A DNA stretch of 64,000 nt, taken from Dickeya undicola (GTDB taxonomy: Bacteria > Pseudomonadota > Gammaproteobacteria > Enterobacterales > Enterobacteriaceae). A model generated the notes under the pieces. The model was not told the origin of the DNA. It saw nothing but the letters and a program-made list of their open reading frames with translations, and searched no databases. The translations under genes and the position numbers were made by a program. Of the stretch, positions 19,415 to 29,574 are shown piece after piece (the stretch's first letter is position 1; every line of letters starts with the position of its first letter). Where the stretch lies: contig NZ_JSYG01000032.1 of the NCBI RefSeq assembly GCF_000784735.1, positions 186,001-250,000 on the forward strand. Reading direction: 5' to 3'.

Positions 19415-20779
19415 ATGAACGATAATCACATGACCCCTGTTGAGCAGAGGGCGACATGGGGACTGGGTCTGGTCTTTTCACTTCGTATGCTGGGCATGTT
19501 CATGGTGCTTCCGGTGCTGACCACTTACGGAATGGCCCTGCAAGGTGCCAGCGAATCGCTAATTGGTGTAGCGATAGGCATTTATGGCCTGATGCAGGCC
19601 ATCTTCCAAATCCCATTCGGGCTGATGTCCGACCGCATCGGACGTAAACCGCTGATTGTCGGCGGTCTGTTGATATTTGTGCTGGGCAGCGTCATCGCCG
19701 CGCTCAGTGATGCTATCTGGGGCATTATTCTGGGCCGTGCGCTGCAAGGTTCAGGTGCCATCTCTGCTGCGGTCATGGCGCTACTGTCAGATTTAACCCG
19801 CGAACAGAACCGCACGAAAGCGATGGCATTCATTGGCGTCAGCTTCGGTGTCACCTTTGCCATCGCCATGGTAATCGGCCCTATCGTCACCCATGCATTG
19901 GGTCTGAATGCGTTGTTCTGGGGGATCGCGTTGCTGGCGCTGCTGGCTATCGTCATCACGCTGACCGTCATTCCTTCTGCACCTTCCCATGTACTCAATC
20001 GTGAATCGGCTATTGTGCGTGGTGGTGTCGGCAAAGTACTGGCTAATCCTCGCCTGTTAAAACTCAACTTCAGCATTATGTGCCTGCACATCCTGTTGAT
20101 GTCGAGCTTTGTGGCATTACCGCGGGTAATGGAACAGGCGGGACTGGCACCGCAGCAGCACTGGAAGGTCTATCTGGTGACGATGCTGGTGTCGTTCGCT
20201 GCCGTCGTACCCTTTGTCATCTATGCTGAGGTCAAACGGCGGATGAAGCAGGTATTTATTGCCTGCGTCATGATCCTGATTGCAGCAGAACTGGTATTGC
20301 TACAGGCAGGCAGTCATGCATTGTGGCCAATACTCATCGGCATTCAGTTGTTCTTTCTGGGGTTCAACGTGATGGAAGCACTGCTGCCGTCGCTGATCAG
20401 CAAGGAATCACCAGCCGGTTACAAGGGCACCGCGATGGGCGTCTATTCCACTACCCAGTTTATTGGTGTGGCAATTGGCGGCAGTCTTGGCGGCACTCTC
20501 TATGACCTGCATGGTGCGTCGCTGGTGTTCAGCGCAGGTGCGTTGCTGGGGGTGGTCTGGTTACTGGTCAGCTTCACCATGCAGGAGCCTCCTTATCTGA
20601 GCAGCCTGCGCATTACCCTGCCGGATGGAGCACTGCGAGACAATACGCTATCTGATAAACTACAACAGCACCCAGGCGTGGCAGATGTGGTCATTGTGCC
20701 AGATGAACTCAGTGCCTACGTAAAAATCGATCGCAAAAAGACCAACCGACAGCAATTAGAGCAGTTGGTCAGTCAATAA
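19415..20779 (+). CDS. yajR: YajR-type MFS transporter with C-terminal YAM domain
   Basis: A 454-residue major-facilitator protein with 12 predicted helices, probably a proton-coupled exporter; substrates are not established. The motif A loop GLMSDRIGRKPLIVGG between helices 2 and 3 and the segment GRALQGSGAISAAVMALLSD mark a drug-efflux-type antiporter. After the last helix the soluble ferredoxin-like YAM domain runs from about residue 385 (SLRITLPDG) to the end. An in-frame ATG at 19400 exists, but MNDNHMTP from 19415 matches the family start and follows AGAGGT. Confidence 0.92.
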   Translation: MNDNHMTPVEQRATWGLGLVFSLRMLGMFMVLPVLTTYGMALQGASESLIGVAIGIYGLMQAIFQIPFGLMSDRIGRKPLIVGGLLIFVLGSVIAALSDAIWGIILGRALQGSGAISAAVMALLSDLTREQNRTKAMAFIGVSFGVTFAIAMVIGPIVTHALGLNALFWGIALLALLAIVITLTVIPSAPSHVLNRESAIVRGGVGKVLANPRLLKLNFSIMCLHILLMSSFVALPRVMEQAGLAPQQHWKVYLVTMLVSFAAVVPFVIYAEVKRRMKQVFIACVMILIAAELVLLQAGSHALWPILIGIQLFFLGFNVMEALLPSLISKESPAGYKGTAMGVYSTTQFIGVAIGGSLGGTLYDLHGASLVFSAGALLGVVWLLVSFTMQEPPYLSSLRITLPDGALRDNTLSDKLQQHPGVADVVIVPDELSAYVKIDRKKTNRQQLEQLVSQ

Positions 20780-20787
20780 AATTCAAA

Positions 20788-20810
20788 GGCTTGCCCACGC
20801 AGGGCAAGCC
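20788..20810. terminator. Convergent hairpin between yajR and the SnoaL-like gene
   Basis: GGCTTGCCC, loop ACGCA, GGGCAAGCC (20802-20810) forms a perfect 9-bp stem in a 34-base space between convergent genes. The minus strand continues TTTGAATTTT, so it may serve both directions. Confidence 0.65.
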
Positions 20811-20813
20811 ATA

Positions 20814-21311
20814 TCAAAACATCCCGTTAGTGTTGGCGCTCGTTTCAGGTATCGGCTGCACCACATCCCAATGCTCCACGATCTTACCGTTATCGACCCG
20901 CAGAATATCGACCACCGCCCGCCCCCGGTCGTTGGGATCATTTCTTGCAAATACATGTAGATAGACTAGGTTACCGTCGGTCGCAGTGCGGATAATACGG
21001 TGCTCGGATTGTGGATAACGACGGAATAAATCGGTGAAAAAAGCCACAAATGCCTCACGCCCGGTCGCCGCATACGGATTATGCTGAATATAATCTGCGC
21101 TCAGGTATTTATCTGCCAGATCGACCCGCCGATGGCTTAACACCTCTGTGTAAAACTCAACCACCAACGCACGGTTCTTTTCTTCCTGTATCAGATCCCG
21201 CTGACCAGCCAGCCCGGCGATCTTCGCGCCACCCGGTAGGGATGTCGTCTGAGCCTGGGCAGGCAACATCGTTGACAGAATCAACGCCAATACAGCACAC
21301 AATATTTTCAT
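20814..21311 (-). CDS. Exported SnoaL-like (NTF2-fold) protein
   Basis: A 165-residue protein with an N-terminal signal peptide (residues 1-20, ending LPAQAQ). The rest fits the SnoaL-like branch of the NTF2 fold: NRALVVEFYTEVLSH, ADKYLSADYIQHNP, HRIIRTATDGNLVYLHVFAR and the C-terminal DILRVDNGKIVEHWDVVQP. The family contains polyketide cyclases and many uncharacterised proteins. Export to the periplasm is less common in it and the substrate is unknown. Upstream on the same strand lies the tail of a broken aldo/keto reductase, so this gene may be the survivor of a small oxidoreductase operon. Confidence 0.82.
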   Translation of the reverse strand: MKILCAVLALILSTMLPAQAQTTSLPGGAKIAGLAGQRDLIQEEKNRALVVEFYTEVLSHRRVDLADKYLSADYIQHNPYAATGREAFVAFFTDLFRRYPQSEHRIIRTATDGNLVYLHVFARNDPNDRGRAVVDILRVDNGKIVEHWDVVQPIPETSANTNGMF

Positions 21312-21402
21312 CCATCATGACCTTAATAACGTCTGGCAGAGAATGAGGCGCCGTACACAGTTCAGGGTATCTACGGCGCGCTCAGATTTGTCGGTTTTAT
21401 GC

Positions 21403-21595
21403 TCAGGCTGGCACGGGGGCATCTGATGCGATCAGCCCTTCACGGCGTAGCGTGCTCCAGAATTCTGGTGGAATCGCCACTTTCATTGACTCGGCATTGG
21501 CGCGTACCTGGCCTGGAACCCGCGCCCCTGGAATAACGGCAGAAACAATCGAAGGCGCTGCCAGCGGCAACTTTGAGAAAGTGTCGACGGTTCAT
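21403..21595 (-). pseudogene. Aldo/keto reductase 3' remnant fused to a foreign or own start
   Basis: Reading the minus strand from about 21580 to the TGA at 21403-21405 gives KLPLAAPSIVSAVIPGAR, then VPGQVRANAESMKVAIPP and EFWSTLRREGLIASDAPVPA. This is the C-terminal end of an aldo/keto reductase (the family block ends with ...VIPGAR.P.Q). Upstream, at 21595, a good ribosome site AAGGAGAG precedes ATG AAC CGT CGA CAC, but that start reads in another frame and stops after about 50 codons. So a 5' end and a 3' end are joined with most of the gene missing and the frame lost. Nothing functional is expected. Confidence 0.75.
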
Positions 21596-21748
21596 TGCGC
21601 TCTCCTTGTAAGTAGAATTTTTATGACTTCGGCATACTCAGCACGCAAAGCAGCAGACATCCCTGTCCTCTGCTTTATGTTGTCCCAGACGTGGTATGAG
21701 TTCGCATTCTTTTACCGTCGACACCTACTGGCTGTGAAGTACTTACAA
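21581..21748. repeat. Two inverted-repeat pairs around a deletion scar
   Basis: GTGTCGACGGT (21581-21591) has its exact complement at 21714-21724, and TTGTAAGTA (21606-21614) has its complement at 21740-21748. The pairs are not nested. TACTTACAA half-sites flanking a start region look like operators of an HxlR-type regulator, but no regulator gene is present. Confidence 0.5.
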
Positions 21749-21997
21749 TCGTGTTAGCGACATAAATATGTGTGTTTTTTTATGTATCAACATGATTTGG
21801 AAGGTTATTTATTTTTTGTCAATACAGACCTGGAGGTCTTTACAATACGGAGGGAGCAGAACTGGAAAATAGCAGCAAAACCATTATTACCGTCCCTGAA
21901 GGTGGTTCAAGGCTGGTAATGAATAAGGCGCCGGAGGCGCCTTATTAACAAACCCTGTATTTCTGTCGCGGATTAACAGCAACAGGAATAGCGAGGC
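21596..21997. other. Non-coding stretch between the aldo/keto reductase remnant and yajQ
   Basis: About 400 bases with a codon composition unlike the neighbours and only short frames. A plus-strand frame from 21624 gives 44 codons (MTSAYSARKAADIPVLCFM...) with no recognisable family. The right end carries a GC-rich hairpin (21922-21946). It looks like decayed sequence left by a deletion. Confidence 0.5.
21922..21946 (-). terminator. yajQ terminator candidate
   Basis: AATAAGGCGCC, loop GGA, GGCGCCTTATT (21936-21946): an 11-bp perfect stem 51 bases after the yajQ stop. There is no long T-run, only TTATT in the arm. Confidence 0.6.
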
Positions 21998-22489
21998 TCA
22001 ATCGCGGAAATTATTGAACTGGAAAGGTTGCCCCAGATCAGCACCGCGCACCAGCGCAATCACGCCTTGCAGGTCATCGCGGGATTTCCCGGTAACACGC
22101 ACTTGTTCGCCCTGAATCTGTGCCTGAACCTTGAGCTTGCTGTCTTTGATCAATTTGACGATTTTCTTCGCCAGTGTGGCTTCAATACCCTGTTTCAGCT
22201 TGGCTTCCACGCTATAGGTTTTGCCGCTGTGCTCCATTTCTTCAGGGATCTCCAACGAACCGCCTTCAATTCCACGTTTTGCCAGTTTTTCCCTTATGAT
22301 TTCAATCAATTGCTTAACCTGAAAGTCCGATTCGCTGGCTGCCTTGATGGTTTGTGCTTTTTCATTCAGATCGAAGCTGGCCGACACATTACGAAAGTCC
22401 CAGCGGGTGCCCAACTCACGGGTAGCGTTCTCTACCGCATTACGGACTTCCTGCATATCGATTTCCGAAACAATATCGAAAGATGGCAT
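21998..22489 (-). CDS. yajQ: YajQ family nucleotide-binding protein
   Basis: A 163-residue cytosolic protein, same length as E. coli YajQ, with two ferredoxin-like halves. [19 protein letters not shown] is the typical start; [31 protein letters not shown] and the end [16 protein letters not shown] are conserved. E. coli YajQ binds nucleotides and tRNA in vitro, and in Xanthomonas a relative binds cyclic di-GMP; the role here is open. The frame begins at 22534, but the ATG at 22489 is the family start and follows GGAGAA. Confidence 0.94.
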   Translation of the reverse strand: MPSFDIVSEIDMQEVRNAVENATRELGTRWDFRNVSASFDLNEKAQTIKAASESDFQVKQLIEIIREKLAKRGIEGGSLEIPEEMEHSGKTYSVEAKLKQGIEATLAKKIVKLIKDSKLKVQAQIQGEQVRVTGKSRDDLQGVIALVRGADLGQPFQFNNFRD

Positions 22490-22654
22490 AATTTTTTCTC
22501 CTGACAATAGCTGCCGAGCATGATAACCGCTCACGCCAAATAAGCAAAATTCGCCCGCTTACAGCGATTCGCACAACAAGCGGCGGGCGCTTGGCGGCGG
22601 AATACTTTATGATAAACCGGATAAGCACGAGCCCCCGGACAAAGGAAACTGCGG

Positions 22655-23575
22655 ATGAAAATTACTGTTCTTGGCTGTGGCGCCATCGGTCAACTCTGGC
22701 TTAATGCGTTACACCGGCAAGGGCATGATGTACAAGGCTGGCGACGTATCCCGCAAGCGTCCTGTCAAATTAACGTTACGATGCTCTCTGGTGAGCGTTG
22801 TAACCTTAATCTGATAGCCAATAACGCCGAACATCTGGCGCAAAGCGAACTGCTGTTGGTCACGCTAAAGGCCTGGCAGGTATCCGATGCGGTTTCTGCC
22901 CTGCTACCCCGGTTACGCCCTGATTGCACTATTTTGTTGCTGCACAATGGAATGGGAACCTGGGAAGAGCTACCAGCAATCAGTCAGCCACTACTATTGG
23001 GGGTGACTACGCACGCGGCACGGCGGGACCCAGCAACGGTGGTGCACGTCGCCGCCGGTATCACCCATATCGGTACGCTCGACCGTTCGGTAAACCGGGA
23101 AGAAGAGCTAAGTCAACTGGCGGAAACGCTGCATCAGGCCTTGCCTGACGTCGCCTGGCATAACCACATTACCGCAACCTGCTGGCTGAAACTGGCCGCC
23201 AATTGCGTCATCAATCCGCTGACCGTGCTGTATCAATGCACCAACGGCGAATTGCAGGCTTATCCGGAGCAAATTGAAACGCTCTGTCAGGAAGTGGCGC
23301 AGGTCATGGACCGTGAAGGCTTCCATACGTCGTCAGAAAGCCTGCAACTCTACGTCAATCAAATCATCCAGAACACCGCGGCCAATACCTCCTCGATGCG
23401 TCAGGACGTACTGGCGCAGCGCCATACGGAGATCGATTACATCACCGGTTACCTGCTGCGCCGTGCCCGCGCCCACGGGCTTTCCCTGCCGGAAAACAGC
23501 CGTCTGTTCGACTATATCAAACGAAAGGAGAGTGAATATGACCGCCTCGGTTCTGGTCTGTCTGGCACCTGGTAG
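22655..23575 (+). CDS. panE: 2-dehydropantoate 2-reductase
   Basis: PanE reduces ketopantoate to pantoate with NADPH, in pantothenate/coenzyme A synthesis. It has 306 residues (E. coli 303). The Rossmann dinucleotide loop is GCGAIG (residues 7-12). The catalytic lysine is in [16 protein letters not shown] (Lys179) and the substrate-binding segment is [20 protein letters not shown]. The last 38 bases overlap the start of yajL, so the two are one translationally coupled transcript. Confidence 0.95.
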   Translation: MKITVLGCGAIGQLWLNALHRQGHDVQGWRRIPQASCQINVTMLSGERCNLNLIANNAEHLAQSELLLVTLKAWQVSDAVSALLPRLRPDCTILLLHNGMGTWEELPAISQPLLLGVTTHAARRDPATVVHVAAGITHIGTLDRSVNREEELSQLAETLHQALPDVAWHNHITATCWLKLAANCVINPLTVLYQCTNGELQAYPEQIETLCQEVAQVMDREGFHTSSESLQLYVNQIIQNTAANTSSMRQDVLAQRHTEIDYITGYLLRRARAHGLSLPENSRLFDYIKRKESEYDRLGSGLSGTW

Positions 23576-24134
23576 CGAAGAAATCGAAGCTGTGACCACC
23601 ATCGATCTGCTGGTCAGGGCCGGAATCCGCGTAACCACAGCCAGCGTGGCAAGCGATGGCAACACAGAAATCACCTGCTCCCGCGGCGTAAAGCTGATTG
23701 CCGACGCGCCGCTGGTAGCCGTTGCTGATCATGACTTTGACGCAGTCGTGCTGCCCGGCGGTCTGCAAGGTGCGGAATGTTTCCGCGACAGCCCGCTGCT
23801 GGTTGAGCGCCTGCGGCAAACCCATCAGGAAGGCAAAATCGTAGCGGCGATCTGCGCGTCACCCGCGGTAGTGCTGGAGCACCACCAGTTGTTTCCGATC
23901 GGTAATATGACCGGCTACCCAACACTAAAAGCGCGAATTTCACCAGAAAAATGGTTGGAAAAACGCGTGGTGTTTGACCCACGTGTCAATCTGCTGACCA
24001 GCCAGGGCCCCGGCACCAGTATCGACTTTGCTCTAAAGCTGATCGATCTGTTGCTGGGTAAAGAGAAAGCGGCGGAAATCGCCGCGCAGCTGGTGCTGCC
24101 GCCAGGCGTTTATAACTATCAAGACCCTGCCTGA
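23538..24134 (+). CDS. yajL: YajL (DJ-1/PfpI family) protein
   Basis: A 198-residue cytosolic DJ-1 homologue that protects proteins against oxidative and carbonyl stress; chaperone and deglycase activities have been reported for E. coli YajL and are debated. The redox-active Cys106 sits in the nucleophile elbow [11 protein letters not shown], with the glutamate of PGSEEIEAV at 13-20 completing the family pattern. The start ATG at 23538 follows AGGAGAGTGA and lies inside panE in another frame; longer frames run through panE and are artefacts. Confidence 0.94.
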   Translation: MTASVLVCLAPGSEEIEAVTTIDLLVRAGIRVTTASVASDGNTEITCSRGVKLIADAPLVAVADHDFDAVVLPGGLQGAECFRDSPLLVERLRQTHQEGKIVAAICASPAVVLEHHQLFPIGNMTGYPTLKARISPEKWLEKRVVFDPRVNLLTSQGPGTSIDFALKLIDLLLGKEKAAEIAAQLVLPPGVYNYQDPA

Positions 24135-24145
24135 AGCCCAGAGAC

Positions 24146-24174
24146 AAAAAAAGCGCCGGGTTAGGCGCTTTTTT
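24146..24174. terminator. Bidirectional terminator between yajL and thiI
   Basis: AAGCGCC, loop GGGTTA, GGCGCTT (24164-24170) with a T-run on the plus strand and an A-run before it, which gives a T-run for the convergent thiI transcript. Confidence 0.88.
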
Positions 24175-24198
24175 CTGGTTTACGTCATAAACAGTCTG

Positions 24199-25647
24199 TC
24201 AGGGGCGATACACTTTAACGTTGTTGAACCCTTGTTCGCGCAGGTACAGCGCCTGCAAACGGCTCATCACCCCGCGCTCGCAATACAACAGATAGGTTTT
24301 GCTCTGATCCAAATCGCCGAACTGCGTCCCTAATTTATAGAACGGCAGCGATTTTACCTCTACCTGTTCCAGCGCCAGTGGACGCTCATCTTGCTCATCC
24401 GGCGAACGAATATCCAGCAGAATATCGCTTGCGGCAAACGCACCAACCGTTTCCACTTCGGTCACATCCTGCCGGGTTTGTTCGGCAATATCACGGATGT
24501 CGATATTACGCGCTTCCTCCACCACCCGTTCAAGGATCGAGAAATCGAACAGGCTTTCTTCATGCTCGATTTTAGCCTTCACCGCTTTTACCGTCGGGCT
24601 TTTGGAAATCACGCCGCAGTATTCAGGCATGGTTTTGGCGAAATCCTCGGTGCCAAGTTCACGCGCCATGCGGATAATGTGCTCTTTGTCGTGAGAAATC
24701 AGCGGACGCAGGATCAACGTATCCGAGGCGTTATCAATCAGACGCAGGTTGGTCAGCGTCTGGCTGGATACCTGGCCCAGCGCTTCACCGGTTACCAGTG
24801 CCTGCACACCATAGCGTTCAGCTACGCGCGACGCCGCCCGCACCATCATACGTTTGAGTACCACGCCCATCTGGCCGTCATCCACCTTCTCCAGGATTTC
24901 ACCGACCACCGGTTCGAAATCGATGGCGACAAAACGTACCCGGTGTGAACTGCCGAAACGGTTCCACAGGTAATGCGCGACCTGACGCACACCGATTTCA
25001 TGCGCGGCACCGCCCAGATTGAAGAAACAGTAATGCACCCGGCAACCACGACGCATCAACATGTAGCTGGAAACACCGGAGTCAAACCCGCCGGAAATCA
25101 GCGACAGGACATCTTCCTGCGTGCCAATCGGAAAACCGCCGATCCCTTCGTAGCGCCCTTTAATCAGCAACAGACGATCCTGCTCGATTTCCAGATGCAC
25201 CGTGACCTGCGGAGCGGTCAGATTAACGCGCGCACTCTCGATATGCTGATTCAGACCACCACCGACGTAGCGCTCTACGTCCTGAGAACTGAAATCGTGC
25301 TTGCCACGGCGCTTCACCCGCACGCAGAAGGTTTTACCCTCCAGTTGCTCGCGGTAGGTGGTCAGCGTTTGTTCAAAAATATGGTGGACATCGGTGTAAT
25401 CACACTCTTCCACCTCAAGAATATGGTGAATGCCAGGGATACGCGTCAGCGCATCACGTATTGCTATACGTTGGCTTTCGTCTTTGGCACGAACGTCGAT
25501 ATGATCCCAGTGACGGACAACCGCCAGCGTTTCATCATACTGTTTTAAAACGTTACGGATGTTACCGGTAAGAATTTTTATAAAGCGCAATCGCACAGAT
25601 TGGCTCTTGATGGTGATTTCCGGGAACAATTTAATGATAAACTTCAT
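24199..25647 (-). CDS. thiI: tRNA 4-thiouridine synthase / thiazole sulfur carrier ThiI
   Basis: ThiI moves sulfur from IscS to uridine-8 of tRNA and supplies sulfur for the thiamine thiazole ring. It has 482 residues, as in E. coli. Order: ferredoxin-like domain, THUMP domain (to about residue 165), PP-loop ATPase with [12 protein letters not shown], then a C-terminal rhodanese domain. Both working cysteines are there: Cys344 (MPEYCGVI) and the persulfide Cys456 (LLYCERG). dxs and thiL, other genes of thiamine synthesis, lie within 6 kb. Confidence 0.97.
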   Translation of the reverse strand: MKFIIKLFPEITIKSQSVRLRFIKILTGNIRNVLKQYDETLAVVRHWDHIDVRAKDESQRIAIRDALTRIPGIHHILEVEECDYTDVHHIFEQTLTTYREQLEGKTFCVRVKRRGKHDFSSQDVERYVGGGLNQHIESARVNLTAPQVTVHLEIEQDRLLLIKGRYEGIGGFPIGTQEDVLSLISGGFDSGVSSYMLMRRGCRVHYCFFNLGGAAHEIGVRQVAHYLWNRFGSSHRVRFVAIDFEPVVGEILEKVDDGQMGVVLKRMMVRAASRVAERYGVQALVTGEALGQVSSQTLTNLRLIDNASDTLILRPLISHDKEHIIRMARELGTEDFAKTMPEYCGVISKSPTVKAVKAKIEHEESLFDFSILERVVEEARNIDIRDIAEQTRQDVTEVETVGAFAASDILLDIRSPDEQDERPLALEQVEVKSLPFYKLGTQFGDLDQSKTYLLYCERGVMSRLQALYLREQGFNNVKVYRP

Positions 25648-25913
25648 GGCGGCTATCGTTAGTTGGTTCTGAAGGCGTCAAGCACAGGTACGCGGATAAA
25701 ACGCAGGTAACCTGAGCGTTAAAATTACGTTATCGGTAACACCATCCTGGTTCGGGTGGCGTTACCAATAGCATCCAGGGCGCGGAGTATACCACCATAT
25801 TGCGGTAAGCTGCGTGGATTAAGCGCATAATTGCGCACCATTGAGGCGCTTGCCGTGACAATCCGGTAGCGTCAGCGCCGACAGGCGCGTATAAACAAGA
25901 TCCGGAAACGAAT

Positions 25914-26162
25914 ATGCCGAAAAAAACTGAACAACCCGTCAGCTTTGAAAGCTCGCTCGCCGAACTGGAGCAGATCGTGTCGCGTCTGGAATCGGGCGAA
26001 CTGCCGCTGGAAGAGGCGCTAAGCGCCTTTGAGCAGGGTGTCCAGCTTGCCCGTCAGGGGCAATTGAAACTGCAGCAAGCCGAACAGCGCGTTCAGATTC
26101 TGCTAAATGACGATCCCGATGCGGCCCTGACACCTTTTACACCGGATAATGAGTCGTTATGA
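25914..26162 (+). CDS. xseB: Exodeoxyribonuclease VII small subunit
   Basis: XseB, 82 residues, is the small helical subunit that binds XseA in several copies to form exonuclease VII, which degrades single-stranded DNA from both ends. The conserved core [20 protein letters not shown] followed by [20 protein letters not shown] is complete. The stop overlaps the ispA start by 4 bases (ATGA), so xseB-ispA-dxs is an operon, as in E. coli. Confidence 0.96.
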   Translation: MPKKTEQPVSFESSLAELEQIVSRLESGELPLEEALSAFEQGVQLARQGQLKLQQAEQRVQILLNDDPDAALTPFTPDNESL

Positions 26163-27070
26163 CAGATTTTCTCAAGCAGCTCACAGCTCACCATCAACGC
26201 ATCAACGCCACACTCAACCAGTTTATTTCCACCCTGCCTTTTCAGAGTAGTCCACTGGTCGATGCAATGTCGTATGGCGCACTGTTGGGAGGGAAACGTC
26301 TACGTCCTTTTCTGGTCTACACCACCGGCCAGTTGTTCGGCATCTCGCAGGATAACCTTGATGCACCAGCCGCCGCCGTTGAATGTATTCATGCCTATTC
26401 TCTGATTCACGATGATTTACCGGCCATGGATGACGACGACCTGCGGCGCGGCCAGCCCACCTGTCATGTCAGATTCGGCGAGGACAAGGCGATTCTGGCG
26501 GGCGACGCCTTACAGACGCTAGCGTTTTCCATTCTGGCAGACGCACCGATGCCACAAGTCAGTGACCGTGATCGGTTAGCGATGATTTCAGAACTGGCCA
26601 GAGCCAGCGGTGTCGCGGGCATGTGCGGTGGTCAAGCATTGGATCTGGAAGCGGAAGGCCATCAAGTCGACCTGCTGGCACTGGAGCGCATCCACCGGCA
26701 TAAAACCGGTGCACTGATTCGGGCCTCGGTACGCTTGGGCGCGCTGGCCGCCGGTGAACGCGGACGCCTCGCCCTGCCTTGCCTCGACCGCTACGCCAAC
26801 GCTGTCGGGCTGGCCTTTCAGGTGCAAGACGATATTCTTGATGTGATCGGTGACAGCGCCACCACCGGCAAACGCCAGGGTGCCGACCAGCAACTGGGTA
26901 AAAGCACCTATCCGGCATTGCTGGGACTTGAGCAAGCCAAAATCAAAGCTCAGGAGCTGTGCCAGGAATCCCTTACGGCACTAACTGAACTGGAAGAAAC
27001 ACTGGACAACCCCGCCGCCATTGCCCCACTACAGGCACTGGCGAACTACGTCGTTGAACGTGATAAATAA
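26159..27070 (+). CDS. ispA: Farnesyl diphosphate synthase
   Basis: IspA condenses isopentenyl diphosphate with dimethylallyl and geranyl diphosphate to give farnesyl diphosphate, precursor of quinones, undecaprenyl carriers and heme O. It has 303 residues (E. coli 299). The first aspartate-rich motif is [10 protein letters not shown] (residues 85-94), with the two-residue insertion typical of bacterial short-chain enzymes; the second is DDILD (224-228). The 4-base overlap with xseB and the short space to dxs show one transcript. Confidence 0.96.
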   Translation: MTDFLKQLTAHHQRINATLNQFISTLPFQSSPLVDAMSYGALLGGKRLRPFLVYTTGQLFGISQDNLDAPAAAVECIHAYSLIHDDLPAMDDDDLRRGQPTCHVRFGEDKAILAGDALQTLAFSILADAPMPQVSDRDRLAMISELARASGVAGMCGGQALDLEAEGHQVDLLALERIHRHKTGALIRASVRLGALAAGERGRLALPCLDRYANAVGLAFQVQDDILDVIGDSATTGKRQGADQQLGKSTYPALLGLEQAKIKAQELCQESLTALTELEETLDNPAAIAPLQALANYVVERDK

Positions 27071-27102
27071 TTTTAATATCAATATCGCTTGATGAGTATC
27101 CG

Positions 27103-28965
27103 ATGACCTTTGATATCGCGAAATACCCCACGCTGGCGCTGGTGGAAAACCCCGAGGAACTGCGCCTGCTGCCAAGGGAAAGTCTGCCCAAATTGTGCGA
27201 CGAGCTACGACAGTACCTGCTGGATAGCGTCAGCCGCTCAAGCGGGCATTTTGCCTCGGGTCTGGGTACGGTCGAGCTGACCGTGGCATTGCATTACGTC
27301 TATAACACCCCGTTCGACCATCTGGTGTGGGATGTGGGCCACCAGGCCTATCCTCACAAAATCCTGACCGAACGACGCGATCGCATCGCCACCATCCGTC
27401 AGAAGGGTGGCTTGCATCCATTTCCCTGGCGTGGTGAGAGCGAGTACGACGTGCTGAGCGTCGGCCATTCCTCAACATCCATCAGCGCGGGTATCGGTAT
27501 GGCCGTGGCCGCCGAACGTGAAGGACAAGGTCGCCGCACCGTCTGCGTGATTGGTGATGGTGCCATTACCGCCGGTATGGCGTTTGAAGCCATGAACCAT
27601 GCCGGTGATATCAAGCCAGACATGCTGGTGGTGCTGAACGACAATGAAATGTCGATTTCCGAAAACGTCGGCGCATTGAACAATCACCTGGCACAATTGC
27701 TGTCTGGCAAGCTCTATTCCACCCTGCGCGAAGGGGGTAAGAAAGTGCTGTCCGGCCTGCCGCCCATCAAGGAGCTGGTCAAACGCACTGAAGAGCACCT
27801 GAAAGGTATGGTGGTGCCGGGTACGCTGTTTGAAGAGCTGGGATTCAACTATATCGGCCCGGTGGATGGGCATGATGTGCAGTCGCTGGTCCAGACGCTG
27901 AAAAATATGCGCAGCCTGAAAGGCCCGCAGTTGCTGCATATTATGACCAAGAAAGGCAAAGGTTATGCCCCAGCCGAACAAGACCCGATCAGTTGGCACG
28001 CCGTGCCGAAATTCGATCCGGCCAGTGGGACGTTACCGAAAAGCAAAGAAGCACTGCCGACCTACTCCGCTGTTTTCGGCCAATGGCTGAAAGAAACCGC
28101 CGCCACCGACAACCGCTTAATGGCGATTACCCCAGCCATGCGCGAAGGCTCCGGCATGGTGTCGTTTTCACGCGAATATCCGCAGCAATACTTCGACGTC
28201 GCCATCGCCGAGCAACATGCGGTGACCTTTGCCGCCGGGCTGGCGATCGGCGGTTATCGCCCGGTAGTAGCGATTTACTCTACCTTTCTGCAACGCGCTT
28301 ATGACCAGGTAATTCATGATGTCGCTATTCAGAACCTGCCAGTACTGTTCGCTATCGATCGCGGTGGCATCGTCGGTGCCGACGGTCAGACCCATCAGGG
28401 CGCGTTTGATCTTTCGTTCCTGCGCTGCATCCCTCAGATGGTGATCATGACGCCCAGCGACGAAAATGAGTGCCGACTGATGCTGCATACCGGCTACCAC
28501 TATCAGCAGGGGCCGTGTGCGGTGCGCTATCCGCGTGGCAATGTCCCAGGCGTAGCACTCACTCCTCTGGAAATCCTGCCGCTTGGCAAAGGTGTGATGA
28601 AACGTCAGGGGGAGAAAGTCGCTATTCTGAATTTCGGCACCTTGCTGCCGGAAGCGCAACAGGCAGCGGAAGCGCTTAACGCCACGCTGGTAGATATGCG
28701 ATTCGTCAAACCGCTGGATGAGGCGCTGATAGCCTCGCTGGCCGCCAGCCATGACGTGCTGGTCACGCTGGAAGAAAACGCCATTATGGGGGGGGCCGGT
28801 AGCGGCGTGAACGAATATCTGATGGCGAAGCGCCTGGCAGTGCCGGTGCTCAACCTCGGCTTACCTGATATCTTCGTACCGCAAGGGACTCAGGCCGAAA
28901 TCCGTGCCGACCTGGCGCTGGACGCGGCAGGCATTGAGCGTCGTATCCGCGACTGGCTAGCTTGA
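27103..28965 (+). CDS. dxs: 1-deoxy-D-xylulose-5-phosphate synthase
   Basis: Dxs joins pyruvate and glyceraldehyde 3-phosphate to DXP, the entry compound of the MEP isoprenoid pathway and a precursor of thiamine and pyridoxal phosphate. It has 620 residues, identical in length to E. coli. The thiamine-diphosphate/magnesium motif starts [13 protein letters not shown], and the catalytic Glu370 is in [13 protein letters not shown]. The histidine in [11 protein letters not shown] is also kept. Last gene of xseB-ispA-dxs, followed by a strong terminator. Confidence 0.98.
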   Translation: MTFDIAKYPTLALVENPEELRLLPRESLPKLCDELRQYLLDSVSRSSGHFASGLGTVELTVALHYVYNTPFDHLVWDVGHQAYPHKILTERRDRIATIRQKGGLHPFPWRGESEYDVLSVGHSSTSISAGIGMAVAAEREGQGRRTVCVIGDGAITAGMAFEAMNHAGDIKPDMLVVLNDNEMSISENVGALNNHLAQLLSGKLYSTLREGGKKVLSGLPPIKELVKRTEEHLKGMVVPGTLFEELGFNYIGPVDGHDVQSLVQTLKNMRSLKGPQLLHIMTKKGKGYAPAEQDPISWHAVPKFDPASGTLPKSKEALPTYSAVFGQWLKETAATDNRLMAITPAMREGSGMVSFSREYPQQYFDVAIAEQHAVTFAAGLAIGGYRPVVAIYSTFLQRAYDQVIHDVAIQNLPVLFAIDRGGIVGADGQTHQGAFDLSFLRCIPQMVIMTPSDENECRLMLHTGYHYQQGPCAVRYPRGNVPGVALTPLEILPLGKGVMKRQGEKVAILNFGTLLPEAQQAAEALNATLVDMRFVKPLDEALIASLAASHDVLVTLEENAIMGGAGSGVNEYLMAKRLAVPVLNLGLPDIFVPQGTQAEIRADLALDAAGIERRIRDWLA

Positions 28966-28986
28966 CAGAGGCCAATCGCTGGTTAC

Positions 28987-29016
28987 AAAAAAAACCGGGA
29001 TTATCCCGGTTTTTTT
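28987..29016. terminator. dxs terminator
   Basis: AAAACCGGGA, loop TTA, TCCCGGTTTT (29004-29013) with a T-run on plus and an eight-base A-run upstream; works for dxs and possibly for the convergent pgpA. Confidence 0.9.
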
Positions 29017-29055
29017 GTAGTAACAAGAGCAGTGCTGGTGCGTACAACCGCTATA

Positions 29056-29574
29056 TCACCGCACTATCACATAGTGCCCGGCCACATACAAAACCGCGGC
29101 TGAAATCACCCCGGCGACAATATCGTCGACCATGATACCCATACCGCCATGCACGTTGCGATCAAACCAGCGAATCGGCCAGGGTTTGAAAATGTCCAGA
29201 ACCCGGAAAATGACAAACCCAGCGACCACCCATCCCCAGTGGGTCGACGGCACGGCCATCAGGGTGATCCACATCCCGACAAATTCGTCCCAGACGATGC
29301 TGCCGTGATCATGCACGCCCATGTCTTTCGCGGTGCGATGACACAGATAAACGCCAATACAGATACTGAGCATCACCAGTAGCGAATAGAGCTGCAACGG
29401 CAACAGCATCAGCAGATACCACACTGGGATGGCCGCCAGCGAGCCCGCCGTGCCAGGCATCCACGGCGACAGGCCGCTGCCGAATCCGGTCGCCAGCAAA
29501 TGCCACGGATTACTCATCCGCAGGCGACTTTTGGCAACCAGCGAGCCTTTGTTTTCATGCGCCAAAATGGTCAT
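29056..29574 (-). CDS. pgpA: Phosphatidylglycerophosphatase A
   Basis: PgpA removes the phosphate from phosphatidylglycerol phosphate in the inner membrane. It has 172 residues with several hydrophobic segments. The conserved acidic block is [14 protein letters not shown] (residues ~89-102), and the stretches [19 protein letters not shown] and [17 protein letters not shown] are family signatures. The first 20 bases overlap the 3' end of thiL, so the two are coupled. Confidence 0.95.
   Translation of the reverse strand: MTILAHENKGSLVAKSRLRMSNPWHLLATGFGSGLSPWMPGTAGSLAAIPVWYLLMLLPLQLYSLLVMLSICIGVYLCHRTAKDMGVHDHGSIVWDEFVGMWITLMAVPSTHWGWVVAGFVIFRVLDIFKPWPIRWFDRNVHGGMGIMVDDIVAGVISAAVLYVAGHYVIVR

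Noticed and set aside
21452-21757. 101-codon plus-strand frame between the SnoaL-like gene and yajQ
   Set aside because: It reads antisense through the aldo/keto reductase remnant and across the scar; no family match, no conserved start.
21796-21949. Plus-strand frame ending TTVPEGG-like residues and PEAPY before yajQ, with GGAGGGAG inside
   Set aside because: There is no ATG, GTG or TTG at a useful distance from the purine-rich motif and no recognisable product; the end of the frame is the terminator hairpin itself.
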